Shown in pieces: positions 43,522 to 52,643 of a stretch of 64,000 bases of DNA (within the stretch, counting starts at the first letter, position 1; every line of letters starts with the position of its first letter). Location: contig NZ_CP033924.1 of NCBI RefSeq assembly GCF_003815875.1, positions 4,030,001-4,094,000 on the forward strand. Reading direction: 5' to 3'. The notes beneath the pieces were generated by a model. The model was not told the origin of the DNA and made no database searches. It saw only the letters and a program-made list of their open reading frames with translations. The DNA comes from Chryseobacterium lactis (GTDB lineage: Bacteria; Bacteroidota; Bacteroidia; Flavobacteriales; Weeksellaceae). The position numbers and the translations under genes are program-made.

Positions 43522-44610
43522 TTATTTGCAGACTGGTTTTACATCATTCAACAAAGTAACCAGCATTTTCCCTGGTTCTTCGAGAGGAATTAAATGAGCA
43601 GAGTTTTCAAACCAGATTCCTTTCTTGGCAGGAGCTTTCACCTGTTGCAACCACTGGGAAGTAGGGTCTGAAGGCGTGGTATAATCATGTCTTCCCATGA
43701 ACATGAAAATCGGGATAGGAAAGGTTTTAATATTTTTAAAATCAGTATCAAGAAACTCAGGAAGAACTTTTGATAGGGTAAACTGGCTGCCTTTTCCAAT
43801 TGCTTCCGCATCGTTATAAGAATATTCAGGTGATAACAGCGGAGCCTGGAAAAAGTATCTGGAATTGTTTCTGAAAGCAGTGAGGCCGCCATAATACTGA
43901 GGCCACTTTCTCGCAATAATAATTCGTTGTCTGGTAATTGGCATATTTCCCGGGTAAGGAGCAATAGATGAGAGCTCTTTCAAAGCGGTATCATTTTTAA
44001 GCCTGGTTGCTTCTCTTACAGCGAAATCAACGCTCAGGCGTTCATTGTCTTTGGTATTGATGATTTGCCCGATACCGACGTAGGCATAAAACAAGTCAGG
44101 TCTCTTCATTGCGGCTTTCATAGAAATTATTGTTCCCCAGCTATGTCCTATGAGAATGACTTTCTTCTTTTTATACTTTTCTTTAATCAATTCAGCCATT
44201 TGAATCGCATCATCAACATACTGTTCAATAGTAATGGTGTTGTGTAGCCGCAGCGTATCATTCGCATTGTACGTCTTGCCTGAAGCTCTCTGATCGTAAT
44301 TCACCACAGTGAAATATTCCTCGATAGGTCTCTGAAACATCCACATTATCGGTGATAAAGGAGATGCCGGCCCTCCATGCACGAAAAGTATAATTGGATT
44401 TTCTTTATTTTGACCGCGAACATAGACCCATTGTTTTACATTTCCGATATCTGCTTTATATCTTTCCTGAATACCATTCGGAGTAACAATTGAATCCAGA
44501 TCCTTAATAATTTCTCTGGCTTGTGCATATTCATCACAAGGTTTATTATTTTGTCCCAATACTACTATTGAAAATAATAGAATTATGATGGATATCATTT
44601 TATTTTTCAT
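43522..44610 (-). CDS. Secreted alpha/beta hydrolase (prolyl-iminopeptidase-like)
   Basis: A 362-residue hydrolase with a signal peptide (ending near VVLGQ). Motifs: FVHGGPASPL (oxyanion HGGP), the nucleophile Ser in IGHSWGTIIS, Asp in GRHDYTTPSD and His in ENSAHLIPLEEPG. The HGGP motif is typical of proline iminopeptidase-type enzymes, which remove N-terminal proline; with the DPP4 and Xaa-Pro enzymes elsewhere in the window this would fit, but an esterase role is also possible. Confidence 0.85.
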   Translation of the reverse strand: MKNKMISIIILLFSIVVLGQNNKPCDEYAQAREIIKDLDSIVTPNGIQERYKADIGNVKQWVYVRGQNKENPIILFVHGGPASPLSPIMWMFQRPIEEYFTVVNYDQRASGKTYNANDTLRLHNTITIEQYVDDAIQMAELIKEKYKKKKVILIGHSWGTIISMKAAMKRPDLFYAYVGIGQIINTKDNERLSVDFAVREATRLKNDTALKELSSIAPYPGNMPITRQRIIIARKWPQYYGGLTAFRNNSRYFFQAPLLSPEYSYNDAEAIGKGSQFTLSKVLPEFLDTDFKNIKTFPIPIFMFMGRHDYTTPSDPTSQWLQQVKAPAKKGIWFENSAHLIPLEEPGKMLVTLLNDVKPVCK

Positions 44611-44763
44611 CTGTTTTTTTCTAAATATCTGATTGTAAGAGCCAAGTTAAACATATAATTTTAATAATTAACCTCAAATTTTTCAGATTAAATGATCTTA
44701 TTTTAAAGTGGCAATACTATTTTTGATTACATTTAAAAAAGAAATAACCACACTTTCAATCCA

Positions 44764-45201
44764 ATGGTACAACTATTTCCAATATCCAGGCACAGTGAAA
44801 AGAATTTGATAGTCAACACAATACTGGTAGCAAGCCTTTTATTCTTTCTTTTTTCCTGTAAAAAGCCTGATGCTCCAAAACAAGCAGAAGAAAAAAAAGA
44901 TTCTCTTTGCTGGAATGATTTTCGGTATGGAGAACTTCCACCTGAAAGGGCTTATCATGGCATTGACAGTCTGGTTAAAAAATGGAATCTGTGCTACCAC
45001 AGAATAGAGGCCGGCTGTGTAATTACAGACAGTATTGAAAAGTTGAAAAAACAATATGAATCTTCCAACGCTATCTATTTCAAAAGTATGGAAAAGACGT
45101 TGGGAAAAGACTGGAAACAACGCTTTGACCAGCAGCTTGCTATCGCAGACAGCATCAATTGGATTAAAATTAAAGAAGAAATAGATCGTCAGAATCAATA
45201 G
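44764..45201 (+). CDS. Hypothetical lipoprotein
   Basis: A 145-residue predicted lipoprotein; the hydrophobic segment ends in LFFLFSC with lipidation at that Cys. The mature part is mostly helical and charged and has two Cys (NLCYHRIEAGCVI). It ends in a helix of about 50 residues. Unknown family. An ATG is used at 44764; the long N-terminal extension before the hydrophobic segment is unusual for a lipoprotein, so a later start is possible. Confidence 0.5.
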   Translation: MVQLFPISRHSEKNLIVNTILVASLLFFLFSCKKPDAPKQAEEKKDSLCWNDFRYGELPPERAYHGIDSLVKKWNLCYHRIEAGCVITDSIEKLKKQYESSNAIYFKSMEKTLGKDWKQRFDQQLAIADSINWIKIKEEIDRQNQ

Positions 45202-45320
45202 CTTAAATAAATAATTGAAATGAATTAAATATCAATTATTTACATTATTTATCTAAAGTAAAAAAACACTTTTAAAATCCCGTTATCATACACCAAAGTT
45301 ATGATCATATATTTGTTGTA

Positions 45321-45716
45321 TTACAGAGCAACACTTACACACTTCGGACAAATTCCACTGATAATAAAATTGTATTCCTGAGCAATAAAATGTTCCGGTA
45401 AACTGATTTCAGGAATAGCATTTTCAATACATGTCACGGAATGACATTCCTTACAATTAAAATGAACGTGATTGTGAAAATGTTGTTCATGAGTACATTT
45501 ACCACTACATTTTGCAAAATTAACTACCCCGTCAATATTGACAATTTTGTGGACCGCGCCTTCGTTTTCTAATCTTTCAAGTACTCTGTAAATCGTCACC
45601 CTGTTGCATAAATCTCCCAGTTTCTTTTGAATATCAGAATGTGTTAAGGCAATATCAGAACCATTAATCAGGTTCAAAATTTCGGTTTTTGCGTGCGTAT
45701 TTCTTACTTGTTTCAT
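45321..45716 (-). CDS. Fur-family regulator, probable Zur
   Basis: A 131-residue Fur-superfamily repressor. The winged-helix half has LTHSDIQKKLGDLCNRVTIYRVLERLENEGAVHKI; the C-terminal half has a His/Cys-rich metal region (CSGKCTHEQHFHNHVHFNC) and two structural CxxC pairs (CKEC and CPKC). It is divergent from a MerC-like protein and a CobW GTPase, partners usual for zinc control, which makes Zur more likely than Fur. Both promoters lie in the same box-rich gap; see 45722-45778. Confidence 0.85.
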   Translation of the reverse strand: MKQVRNTHAKTEILNLINGSDIALTHSDIQKKLGDLCNRVTIYRVLERLENEGAVHKIVNIDGVVNFAKCSGKCTHEQHFHNHVHFNCKECHSVTCIENAIPEISLPEHFIAQEYNFIISGICPKCVSVAL

Positions 45717-45721
45717 TTTTT

Positions 45722-45740
45722 AATGCAACAAAGTTGCGTT
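45722..45740. promoter_or_regulatory. Zur-like box 1
   Basis: Near-perfect 19-bp palindrome with core GCAAC-AAA-GTTGC (45725-45737). It lies between the Fur-family gene start (45716) and box 2, and contains the -33 TTG (45734-45736) of the merC promoter. Confidence 0.65.
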
Positions 45741-45757
45741 ATTTAAAAATTAATCTC

Positions 45758-45778
45758 TACTTTTGCAACAAAGTTACG
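45758..45778. promoter_or_regulatory. Divergent promoter inside Zur-like box 2
   Basis: GCAAC-AAA-GTTAC (45765-45777). The plus-strand -7 TACTTTTG (45758-45765) touches its left end and the minus-strand -7 TAACTTTG (45776-45769) lies within it, so one bound repressor would block both the fur-type gene and merC-cobW. Distance of the plus -7 from the -33 TTG at 45734 is 21 bases. Confidence 0.6.
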
Positions 45779-45804
45779 ATAACAAAATCAAATTACCTTG
45801 CTTT

Positions 45805-46143
45805 ATGAAATCAAAAATACTGGATGCGGTAGGAATTTCTGCTGCTGTTTTATGCCTTATTCACTGCATTATTTTTCCCTTATTACTGGTAATCCCGTTG
45901 GGAATATCGCATAATCCCTATGTCGACCTGGCATTTCTCCTTATCGGAGCTGGAGTGGTATTCAGAGTGACCAGGCAAATAACCAACCGCTGGCTGAAGG
46001 GTTTATTCTGGCTTTCCATTGTGCTGATCTCAATTTCCGTAGGTACAGATCTGATATTCGAAATTCATATTCCACTGATTTATGCCGGAGCTGCAGGATT
46101 AATTACGGCTCACATTATCAATTTTAAAAATCATAAACATTAA
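45805..46143 (+). CDS. MerC-domain small membrane protein
   Basis: A 112-residue protein with four hydrophobic helices and the metal-binding-like IHC in [15 protein letters not shown], matching the MerC family of small inner-membrane metal proteins. MerC proteins carry mercury in mer operons; related ones in Bacteroidota sit with zinc genes. The ATG at 45805 is used because the earlier TTG at 45763 lies in the promoter. It lies 8 bases before the CobW gene, in the same zinc-controlled transcript. Confidence 0.82.
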   Translation: MKSKILDAVGISAAVLCLIHCIIFPLLLVIPLGISHNPYVDLAFLLIGAGVVFRVTRQITNRWLKGLFWLSIVLISISVGTDLIFEIHIPLIYAGAAGLITAHIINFKNHKH

Positions 46144-46151
46144 TTACCATC

Positions 46152-47354
46152 ATGCGTGAAAAATTGCCCGTGACTGTCCTGAGTGGTTTCCTCGGAGCCG
46201 GAAAAACCACTTTACTCAATCACATCCTTCACAATAAGCAAGGCTTAAAAGTAGCTGTTATTGTGAATGATATGAGTGAAATCAATATTGATGCACGCCT
46301 GGTAGAAAATCAGAACACTCTTTCAAGAACCGAAGAAAAGCTTGTAGAAATGAGCAATGGCTGCATTTGCTGTACCCTCAGAGAAGATCTTATGATGGAA
46401 GTTGAACGCCTGTCAAAAGAAAACCGTTTTGATTATTTGTTAATTGAAAGTACCGGGATCAGTGAACCGGTTCCGGTGGCTCAAACTTTCACCTATATTG
46501 ATGAAGAAAGCGGAATTGACCTTTCCCGTTTCAGCTATGTGGATACCATGGTGACTGTGGTGGATGGCCTCAATTTTATCAAAGATTTTGGAACCGCTGA
46601 CTTATTGGCAGACCGTGACCTTATCGATATGGAAGGCGATTACAGAACTATTGTCAATCTTTTAACAGATCAGATTGAATTTGCCAATGTTATTGTTGTC
46701 AACAAAACGGATCTTATTGATTCTGAGGCTTTAGGTTTTTTAAAAGCAGCTCTTCACAAACTCAATCCTGAGGCTAAAATAATTGAATCTGAATTCAGTA
46801 AAGTTGATTTACGTGAAATCATCAATACTAACCTTTTTGATTTTGATAAAGCACAGGCTTCAGCAGGCTGGCAAAAAGAACTTCAGGCAGACCATCACAA
46901 TCCGGAAACAGAAGAATACGGAATAAGTTCCTTGGTTTTCAGAAACAAAAGACCTTTTCATCCCACAAGACTTTGGGAATATCTTAATGAAAGATATCCT
47001 GAAGGAACTTTAAGGGCAAAAGGGTTATTCTGGCTGGCTTCAAGACCTGATGATGCACTTAACTTTTCTCAGGCAGGAGGCTCATTCCGGTTAGAAAAAG
47101 CAGGTGTCTGGTGGTGCAGCATGCCGATGAATCATCGGGTACAATATGCCTCATTTATTCAAAATCAGGAATTTATTGAAAGCAGATGGGATAAAGATTG
47201 GGGCGACAGGATCAACGAACTTGTTTTTATAGGACAAGATTTAAATAAAGATCAAATGTTGGAGGATCTGGAAAAATGTCTCATCAGCGATCATGAAAGA
47301 GAATTTTTTAGTCGGAAACAATTTTTTCAGGATCCTTTTCCACAGGAAATTTAA
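46152..47354 (+). CDS. CobW/ZNG1-type GTPase metallochaperone
   Basis: A 400-residue G3E-family GTPase that loads metal, most likely zinc, onto client proteins under zinc shortage. The P-loop is GFLGAGKT (residues 12-19), the metal motif CxCC is Cys71-Ile-Cys73-Cys74, [12 protein letters not shown] is switch region II and VVNKTDLID the NKxD motif. The C-terminal CobW_C domain begins near residue 260 ([19 protein letters not shown]). It follows merC by 8 bases. Like ZigA and YciC it is expected to be repressed by Zur. Confidence 0.9.
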   Translation: MREKLPVTVLSGFLGAGKTTLLNHILHNKQGLKVAVIVNDMSEINIDARLVENQNTLSRTEEKLVEMSNGCICCTLREDLMMEVERLSKENRFDYLLIESTGISEPVPVAQTFTYIDEESGIDLSRFSYVDTMVTVVDGLNFIKDFGTADLLADRDLIDMEGDYRTIVNLLTDQIEFANVIVVNKTDLIDSEALGFLKAALHKLNPEAKIIESEFSKVDLREIINTNLFDFDKAQASAGWQKELQADHHNPETEEYGISSLVFRNKRPFHPTRLWEYLNERYPEGTLRAKGLFWLASRPDDALNFSQAGGSFRLEKAGVWWCSMPMNHRVQYASFIQNQEFIESRWDKDWGDRINELVFIGQDLNKDQMLEDLEKCLISDHEREFFSRKQFFQDPFPQEI

Positions 47355-47378
47355 GGAAAGAAAATTAACTATTTATTA

Positions 47379-47395
47379 ATGCAACAAAGTTACGA
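47379..47395. promoter_or_regulatory. Zur-like box 3, before alkaline phosphatase gene
   Basis: ATGCAACAAAGTTACGA; the core GCAAC-AAA-GTTAC (47381-47393) is the same as in box 2. It lies 47 bases before the phosphatase start, in the 85-base gap after cobW. Confidence 0.55.
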
Positions 47396-47439
47396 TAAAA
47401 GGATAAAAAAGATAACTTGCCCTAAAATTTTTAAAGAAA

Positions 47440-48834
47440 ATGGATAGGAGAAAATTTCTGAAAGGCTCAGCATTATTGTCCGGTGTACTTACTTTATCAC
47501 CGTTTGAATTGTTTAGCTCTAAAAATAAAGTCACACCCAATCCTCTTGGGAAAGCAAAGAACATCATATTTATGGTGAGTGACGGGATGAGTCTTGGAAC
47601 CCTTTCTATGGCAGATCTTTATTCAAAAAATATATTGGGAAAAGGCAGTAATTGGATTAATCTTTACCAGGAAAGGAAAGTATCCCGTGCTCTGATGGAT
47701 ACGGCTTCAGCAAGCTCTATTGTAACAGATTCTGCTGCGGCAAGTTCTGCCTTTGGAGGAGGAATAAGAGTAAAGAACGGAGTTTTGAATATGGGAGCTA
47801 ATGGAGAAAAATACCTGCCTATCTGGCAAAAATTCAAAAAGGCAGGAAAGAAAGCAGGTTGCGTCACTACCGTAACCATTACCCACGCAACACCGGCAGG
47901 ATTTTGTGTTAATTCAGCTCAAAGAAATGCCGAACCTCAAATTGCAGAAATGTATGCTGATCTTGAACTTGACGTTGTCATGGGCGGAGGAGATGAATTT
48001 TTTAACCCCGAAAAAAGAGAAGACAAAAAAGATCTTTATGCGGTGTACAGAAAAAAGAACTACCAAATTCTTAAAGACCGTCATGCTCTCAACACCATAC
48101 AACAAGGAGTGAAAACACTGGGAATCTTCAGTACAGGAGCTTTGCCTTATAGTATCGACAGATCAAATCTTTCTGAGTTTAAAGAAACACCCACATTAGC
48201 TGAGATGGCCAGGGCAGCAATTAATCAAATGAAAGATCATCAAAACGGCTTTGTTCTTCAGATCGAAGGCGGAAAGGTAGACTGGTCAGCTCACGCCAAT
48301 GATGTGGCAGCTCTTATCCATGACCAGCTTGCCTTTGATGAAGCCGTAAAAGTAGCGACCGATTTTGCTGAAAAAGATGGAAATACTCTGGTCATCATTA
48401 CTACCGATCATGGGAACGCCAATCCGGGAACTATTTATGGAAATGATGCGACCAGGAACTTCAACAGCATCTCGGATTATCGATACACCAACGAATATCT
48501 TCTTAATAAAATTCATAAAGACTATTCGGTAAAAGATATCACAGACTGGGTCTACGAAGGAAATAAAATTGCTTTACAAAATGATGAAGCTAAGCAACTT
48601 CTCAGTTTTTACAACGGTCTTGAAAAGGAGGAAGGTCTTTACAATTATAAGAAGCTGCCTTTCAAGCTGTATTCAGAAATTCAGAAAAAACATAATGCGG
48701 TAGGCTGGATCAGTATGGACCATTCCGGAGATTATGTTGAAGTAGCAGCTTATGGCCCTGGTAGTGAGCTTTTACAGCCATTTATTAAGAATACGGATCT
48801 TCATGATCTCATGTTAAAAGCATCTCAGATATAA
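47440..48834 (+). CDS. Alkaline phosphatase (PhoA family), Tat signal
   Basis: A 464-residue periplasmic phosphomonoesterase. The N-terminus MDRRKFLKGSALLSG is a twin-arginine signal, so it is exported folded. Asp48 (VSDGMS) is a metal ligand, Ser98 in VTDSAAASSAFGGG is the phosphorylated nucleophile, and THATPAGF, DGNTLVIITTDHGN hold the other metal ligands. A zinc-box upstream suggests zinc-dependent expression rather than phosphate control. Only one phosphatase gene of this kind is in the window. Confidence 0.9.
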   Translation: MDRRKFLKGSALLSGVLTLSPFELFSSKNKVTPNPLGKAKNIIFMVSDGMSLGTLSMADLYSKNILGKGSNWINLYQERKVSRALMDTASASSIVTDSAAASSAFGGGIRVKNGVLNMGANGEKYLPIWQKFKKAGKKAGCVTTVTITHATPAGFCVNSAQRNAEPQIAEMYADLELDVVMGGGDEFFNPEKREDKKDLYAVYRKKNYQILKDRHALNTIQQGVKTLGIFSTGALPYSIDRSNLSEFKETPTLAEMARAAINQMKDHQNGFVLQIEGGKVDWSAHANDVAALIHDQLAFDEAVKVATDFAEKDGNTLVIITTDHGNANPGTIYGNDATRNFNSISDYRYTNEYLLNKIHKDYSVKDITDWVYEGNKIALQNDEAKQLLSFYNGLEKEEGLYNYKKLPFKLYSEIQKKHNAVGWISMDHSGDYVEVAAYGPGSELLQPFIKNTDLHDLMLKASQI

Positions 48835-48887
48835 ACAGGAAATATTTTTTTCATACATATTTTTACATTTTTAACAGGTTTTGGAAG

Positions 48888-48914
48888 CAGGATGAATTTT
48901 ATTCATCCTGTTTT
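48888..48914 (+). terminator. Intrinsic terminator after alkaline phosphatase
   Basis: CAGGATGAAT pairs perfectly with ATTCATCCTG around TTT, then TTTT. The following gap (48915-49053) is AT-rich with no gene. Confidence 0.85.
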
Positions 48915-49053
48915 GTGTATTGAGCTATGGAATTATTTATTTTAAAAGCATCAGTAGTTTTACGTAAATCACTTTGAGTAGAAATACTATTGCATTATTT
49001 TAAAAACAAAAGTAACTTTATACTACAAAAAATAACCTTTAAATACTCATCTT

Positions 49054-50376
49054 ATGAACCACGTAAAGTACAGAGTAGGGAAATGGCTTCCCTCCGACAG
49101 AGATTTTTTAAACAGCTGGATAGAGAAAAAAGTGAATCAGGCAAAGAACAGCAACCTCCCACTGAATCCCGCTGTTGCTGAACTTAGAGATGCAATATAT
49201 AATGATCCCATCTTATTCATGAGCTTTACGAGTATGTATGACGAAATCCCGCAAGGATACAACGAACCGGTGAAAAACTTTGAAACGATGCTGCTTGTTA
49301 TCAATCAGGTTTTACAGGAAGCTCCTTGCTACAGTACAATCGAAGACAGTATCGGACTGGTTGGTTTTCCCATCAATGCTATAGTAGACTGGGCAATGGG
49401 AACTCAGGCAGGGTATTTAACATTTCTGCATCCTGTAGTGAATGAAAAATTAAGCAAAATATTAGCAGAATGGAAGACATTCCTTGAAACTTCGGCTTCA
49501 CAATATGTGTTGGTAGAAGGTGCTGTACATCAACCTCAGCCGGATTACACCAATCCGGTAGGCTGGTTTTCTCCGCCCGCTTTAGAAGCTATTGCTGCCA
49601 TGGATCCATTGAGAGGAAAAGGAAATAATCCTCAGGATGCATTAAAGAATTTTATCTATAATTATCAATGCCAGCCGGATCAACCTTACTTCGGTTTCAA
49701 GAGTTGGGATGATTTCTTCACCAGAGAATTTAATCCCGGTATTCGTGAGGTCAGCCCGGCAGATCAGGATCCTTCAGTAATTGTCAATGCCTGCGAATCT
49801 GCACCTTACAACTGCGTTACCAATGCCAAAATGAAAGATAAATTTTGGATGAAGGGGCAGCCGTATTCTTTACTGGATATCATGAATCATCATGAACTGG
49901 CTCAGCAATTTGGAGACAACAGCACAGTGTACCAGGCATTTTTGTGTGCAAAAACTTATCACAGATGGAATAGCCCTGTGGACGGTCAGATCGTGGCCAT
50001 CCAAAATGTCCCGGGAACATATTATGCTGAAGCACCTATTGAAGGCTATGATCCATCAGGACCTAATGATTCTCAGGGATATATCACCGAATTAGCAGCC
50101 CGTGCCCTGATATTCATCAAATCGGATAATGAAAAAATCGGGTTGATGTGCTTTGTGGCCATCGGCATGGCAGAAGTTTCCAGCTGTGAAATTACCGTTA
50201 AAGAAGGCCAATATGTGAAAAAAGGAGATCCTATCGGTACTTTCCACTTTGGTGGCTCAACACACTGTCTAATTTTCAGACCTGACGTAAACATTGATTT
50301 TGATTTTCATGGTCAAACTCCTTGCCTGAATACCTACAACATTCCTTTAAAAGCAAGAATCGGAGTCGTTAAATAA
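49054..50376 (+). CDS. PSD-like decarboxylase (pyruvoyl enzyme) with N-terminal PSDC domain
   Basis: A 440-residue protein. The N-terminal part (about 1-190) resembles the PSD-associated PSDC domain; the C-terminal half is the phosphatidylserine decarboxylase fold, cleaved by itself to form a pyruvoyl group at Ser402 in FHFGGSTHCL. The motif is GGST in place of LGST. No membrane helix is seen. This architecture is shared with soluble amino-acid decarboxylases of the PsiD type that act on tryptophan, so an aromatic amino-acid substrate is as likely as phosphatidylserine. It stands alone, closed by a terminator. Confidence 0.85.
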   Translation: MNHVKYRVGKWLPSDRDFLNSWIEKKVNQAKNSNLPLNPAVAELRDAIYNDPILFMSFTSMYDEIPQGYNEPVKNFETMLLVINQVLQEAPCYSTIEDSIGLVGFPINAIVDWAMGTQAGYLTFLHPVVNEKLSKILAEWKTFLETSASQYVLVEGAVHQPQPDYTNPVGWFSPPALEAIAAMDPLRGKGNNPQDALKNFIYNYQCQPDQPYFGFKSWDDFFTREFNPGIREVSPADQDPSVIVNACESAPYNCVTNAKMKDKFWMKGQPYSLLDIMNHHELAQQFGDNSTVYQAFLCAKTYHRWNSPVDGQIVAIQNVPGTYYAEAPIEGYDPSGPNDSQGYITELAARALIFIKSDNEKIGLMCFVAIGMAEVSSCEITVKEGQYVKKGDPIGTFHFGGSTHCLIFRPDVNIDFDFHGQTPCLNTYNIPLKARIGVVK

Positions 50377-50411
50377 TTAAATCAAGACTTTAAATTCATA
50401 TACATTGTAAT

Positions 50412-50441
50412 AAGGCAGAAAATTATCTTTCTGCCTTTTTT
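50412..50441 (+). terminator. Intrinsic terminator after PSD-like gene
   Basis: AAGGCAGAAA pairs perfectly with TTTCTGCCTT around ATTATC, then a T-run. Confidence 0.85.
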
Positions 50442-50546
50442 ATTTTGTTAAAAATGAAGATTATTCCCCCATAAAATAGAAGAAATCAGAATCGTCTGCT
50501 GTATCAAAAATGAAGGCATGTATCTAATTATCAATTAAAACATAAA

Positions 50547-50564
50547 TTTAATCAAATGATTAAA
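50547..50564. promoter_or_regulatory. Candidate TetR operator 1
   Basis: TTTAATCAAATGATTAAA, palindromic at 8 of 9 positions per side. It lies just before the -33 TTTG (50568-50571) of the tetR promoter. The same 18-mer is at 51262-51279. Confidence 0.6.
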
Positions 50565-50593
50565 ATATTTGTTTAACGAATCGATTTTGTTTT

Positions 50594-50601
50594 TATCTTT
50601 G
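50594..50601 (+). promoter_or_regulatory. Bacteroidota -7 element (TATCTTTG) of the tetR gene
   Basis: Exact TAnnTTTG match 19 bases before the ATG, with TTTG at 50568-50571 as -33 (22-base spacing). Confidence 0.65.
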
Positions 50602-50619
50602 TAATAGAAAAAAATAAAA

Positions 50620-51246
50620 ATGAAAGAGGGAATAAAAAAAATAGATCCCAGTACGGAAGAAAAAATCAAAAATGCTGCCCGTATTGTGTTTTATAAAAAG
50701 GGATTTGCCGCAACCAGAACAAGAGATATTGCAGAAGAAGCAGGAATCAATCTGGCATTGCTGAATTATTATTTCAGAAGTAAGGCCAAATTGTTTGAAA
50801 TCATTATGATAGAAACAATGTCAGGATTTTTTCAAAATTTATTGATCGTGCTGAACAACAAAAAGACGACTCTTGATGAGAAAGTAGAGGAAGTTGTGGG
50901 AAGATATATTGATCTGATTATCAAAGAGCCTGAAATTCCAACCTTTATCATCAGTGAACTTCGTAATAATCCTAATCTGTTGCTTCAAAGAATCCCTTTA
51001 AAAGAAGTCATCAAAACGTCTGTATTTCTCAAACAACATCAGGAAGCTGTAGAAAAGGGAATCATTAAAGCATCTAATCCGTTGCATTTTTTAATCAATA
51101 TGTTAGGGCTTACCGTATTTCCTTTTATTGCCAAACCTATGTTACTGGGAAGTAATGAATTGAATGATAAAGAATTTGAAAACCTGATGCTGGAACGTAA
51201 AAAACTCATCCCGATGTGGATCAAAGCAACTATGTCCGCAGGCTAA
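50620..51246 (+). CDS. TetR-family repressor of an export operon
   Basis: A 208-residue regulator. The N-terminal helix-turn-helix is readable in AARIVFYKKGFAATRTRDIAEEAGINLALLNYYFRSKAKLF; the rest is the helical ligand-binding domain. It sits before, and in the direction of, a TolC/HlyD/ABC operon. Identical palindromes in front of it and in front of that operon suggest it represses itself and the exporter, and is released by the exported compound. The layout is like CecR and ybhGFSR in E. coli. Confidence 0.92.
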   Translation: MKEGIKKIDPSTEEKIKNAARIVFYKKGFAATRTRDIAEEAGINLALLNYYFRSKAKLFEIIMIETMSGFFQNLLIVLNNKKTTLDEKVEEVVGRYIDLIIKEPEIPTFIISELRNNPNLLLQRIPLKEVIKTSVFLKQHQEAVEKGIIKASNPLHFLINMLGLTVFPFIAKPMLLGSNELNDKEFENLMLERKKLIPMWIKATMSAG

Positions 51247-51261
51247 TTTTTTTACCAATTA

Positions 51262-51300
51262 TTTAATCAAATGATTAAAACAAACGATCATTATAATGAT
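51262..51300. promoter_or_regulatory. Candidate TetR operator 2 plus adjacent palindrome
   Basis: The 18-mer TTTAATCAAATGATTAAA (51262-51279) is repeated exactly from 50547-50564; next to it is a perfect 14-bp palindrome ATCATTATAATGAT (51287-51300). Both are in the 92-base gap before the TolC gene. Confidence 0.6.
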
Positions 51301-51338
51301 AACCGATATTGATTTTTAACTTAAAAATATCAATTCTT

Positions 51339-52628
51339 ATGTGTAGAAATATTCAGATACATTTGATTGTTCTTGCCTTCCTGAGTACAGCTCCTTCCAT
51401 TACTCTTAAAGCTCAAACTTCAAAGTTGACTTTGGAAGAATGCTACCGGCTTGCCAAAGAAAATTATCCTATGATCAAAAAGCTGGGCATCATTACAAAA
51501 ACAGCCGATTATACCATTGAAAATGCCAATAAAAGCTATCTTCCGCAAATTTCTTTTGCAGGACAGGCCACCTATCAGTCACAAACCATCAGTTTTTCAG
51601 ATGTATTGGGTTCTCTTCCCATAAGTACATCTCTTCCGTCATTAAGCAAAGATCAGTACAAAATACAGGGAGAAGTCGACCAGATTTTATATGATGGGGG
51701 AGTAATCCATCATCAGAAAGCATTAACTAAAGCCAATGCAGAACTGCAAACTCAAAACATAGAAACCAGTCTGTATGCCCTGAGACAAAAAATCAATACT
51801 TTGTTTTTCTCTATTCTTTTAATGGATGCTCAGCTAAAGCAAAATCAAATTAAAAAAAACAGTTTGGAGACACAGGTTCAAAAAGCCGAAGCGGCTTTAC
51901 AATACGGAACCGCCTACCGAAGTAATGTAGATGAATTAAAAGCAGAAGTAGTCAATACTGAAATGACCGACACGGAATATAGCTCCAATCGTAAGGCTTA
52001 TCTTACAATGCTTGCCGTTTTTATTGGTCAGAATATTTCCGGTTCTTCAGAACTTGAATCTCCCGATCAGGAACTTTTATCTTCGGACATTAACAGACCT
52101 GAACTGAAAGCATTTGACCTTCAAAAATCAATCTACAATGTGCAGGAACAGCAGTTGAAATCAGACCTTCTGCCCAAAGTCAGTGCATTCTTTCAGGGAG
52201 CCTATGGACGGCCCACTCTTAACATCATTGAAAATAAATTCGGACCCTGGTTTATTACCGGACTACGGTTCAGCTGGTCACTGGAAAGTTTATACACTTC
52301 TTCCAATAAGAAATCAATATTAGAGCTTAACAGAAAAGCTGTAGATACGGATCGGGAAACATTTCTGTTTACTACCAAAATGGATTTGTCTCAACAAAAT
52401 GAAGACGTTAAAAAATATAATGAGTTATTAAAACAGGATGAAACAGTTATCAACCTTCGCCGGTCTGTTACAAAATCTGCTGAAGCTCAGCTGGCCAACG
52501 GCGTGATTACCACTCATGAATATATTCAGAAGCTCAATACCGAACATCTTGCTGCACAGACCATGGTTCTTCATCAGATCCAGTTATTGCAGGCAAAATA
52601 TAATCAGAAATTCATATCCGGAAATTAA
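51339..52628 (+). CDS. TolC-family outer-membrane efflux protein
   Basis: A 429-residue outer-membrane channel. A signal peptide (ending near LKAQ) is followed by the two-repeat helical barrel of the family: LTLEECYRLAKENYPMIK opens the first half and a long coiled coil (about 140-210, 330-420) runs through the second. It forms the outer end of the export machine with the HlyD protein and ABC parts encoded next. The ATG at 51339 is preferred to the TTG at 51309. Confidence 0.85.
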   Translation: MCRNIQIHLIVLAFLSTAPSITLKAQTSKLTLEECYRLAKENYPMIKKLGIITKTADYTIENANKSYLPQISFAGQATYQSQTISFSDVLGSLPISTSLPSLSKDQYKIQGEVDQILYDGGVIHHQKALTKANAELQTQNIETSLYALRQKINTLFFSILLMDAQLKQNQIKKNSLETQVQKAEAALQYGTAYRSNVDELKAEVVNTEMTDTEYSSNRKAYLTMLAVFIGQNISGSSELESPDQELLSSDINRPELKAFDLQKSIYNVQEQQLKSDLLPKVSAFFQGAYGRPTLNIIENKFGPWFITGLRFSWSLESLYTSSNKKSILELNRKAVDTDRETFLFTTKMDLSQQNEDVKKYNELLKQDETVINLRRSVTKSAEAQLANGVITTHEYIQKLNTEHLAAQTMVLHQIQLLQAKYNQKFISGN

Positions 52629-52643
52629 TAATCAACGAATCCT

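Noticed and set aside
45763..45804. TTG start for the MerC-like protein
   Set aside because: This codon is in the -7 element and in the zinc box; the ATG at 45805 gives the normal MerC N-terminus.
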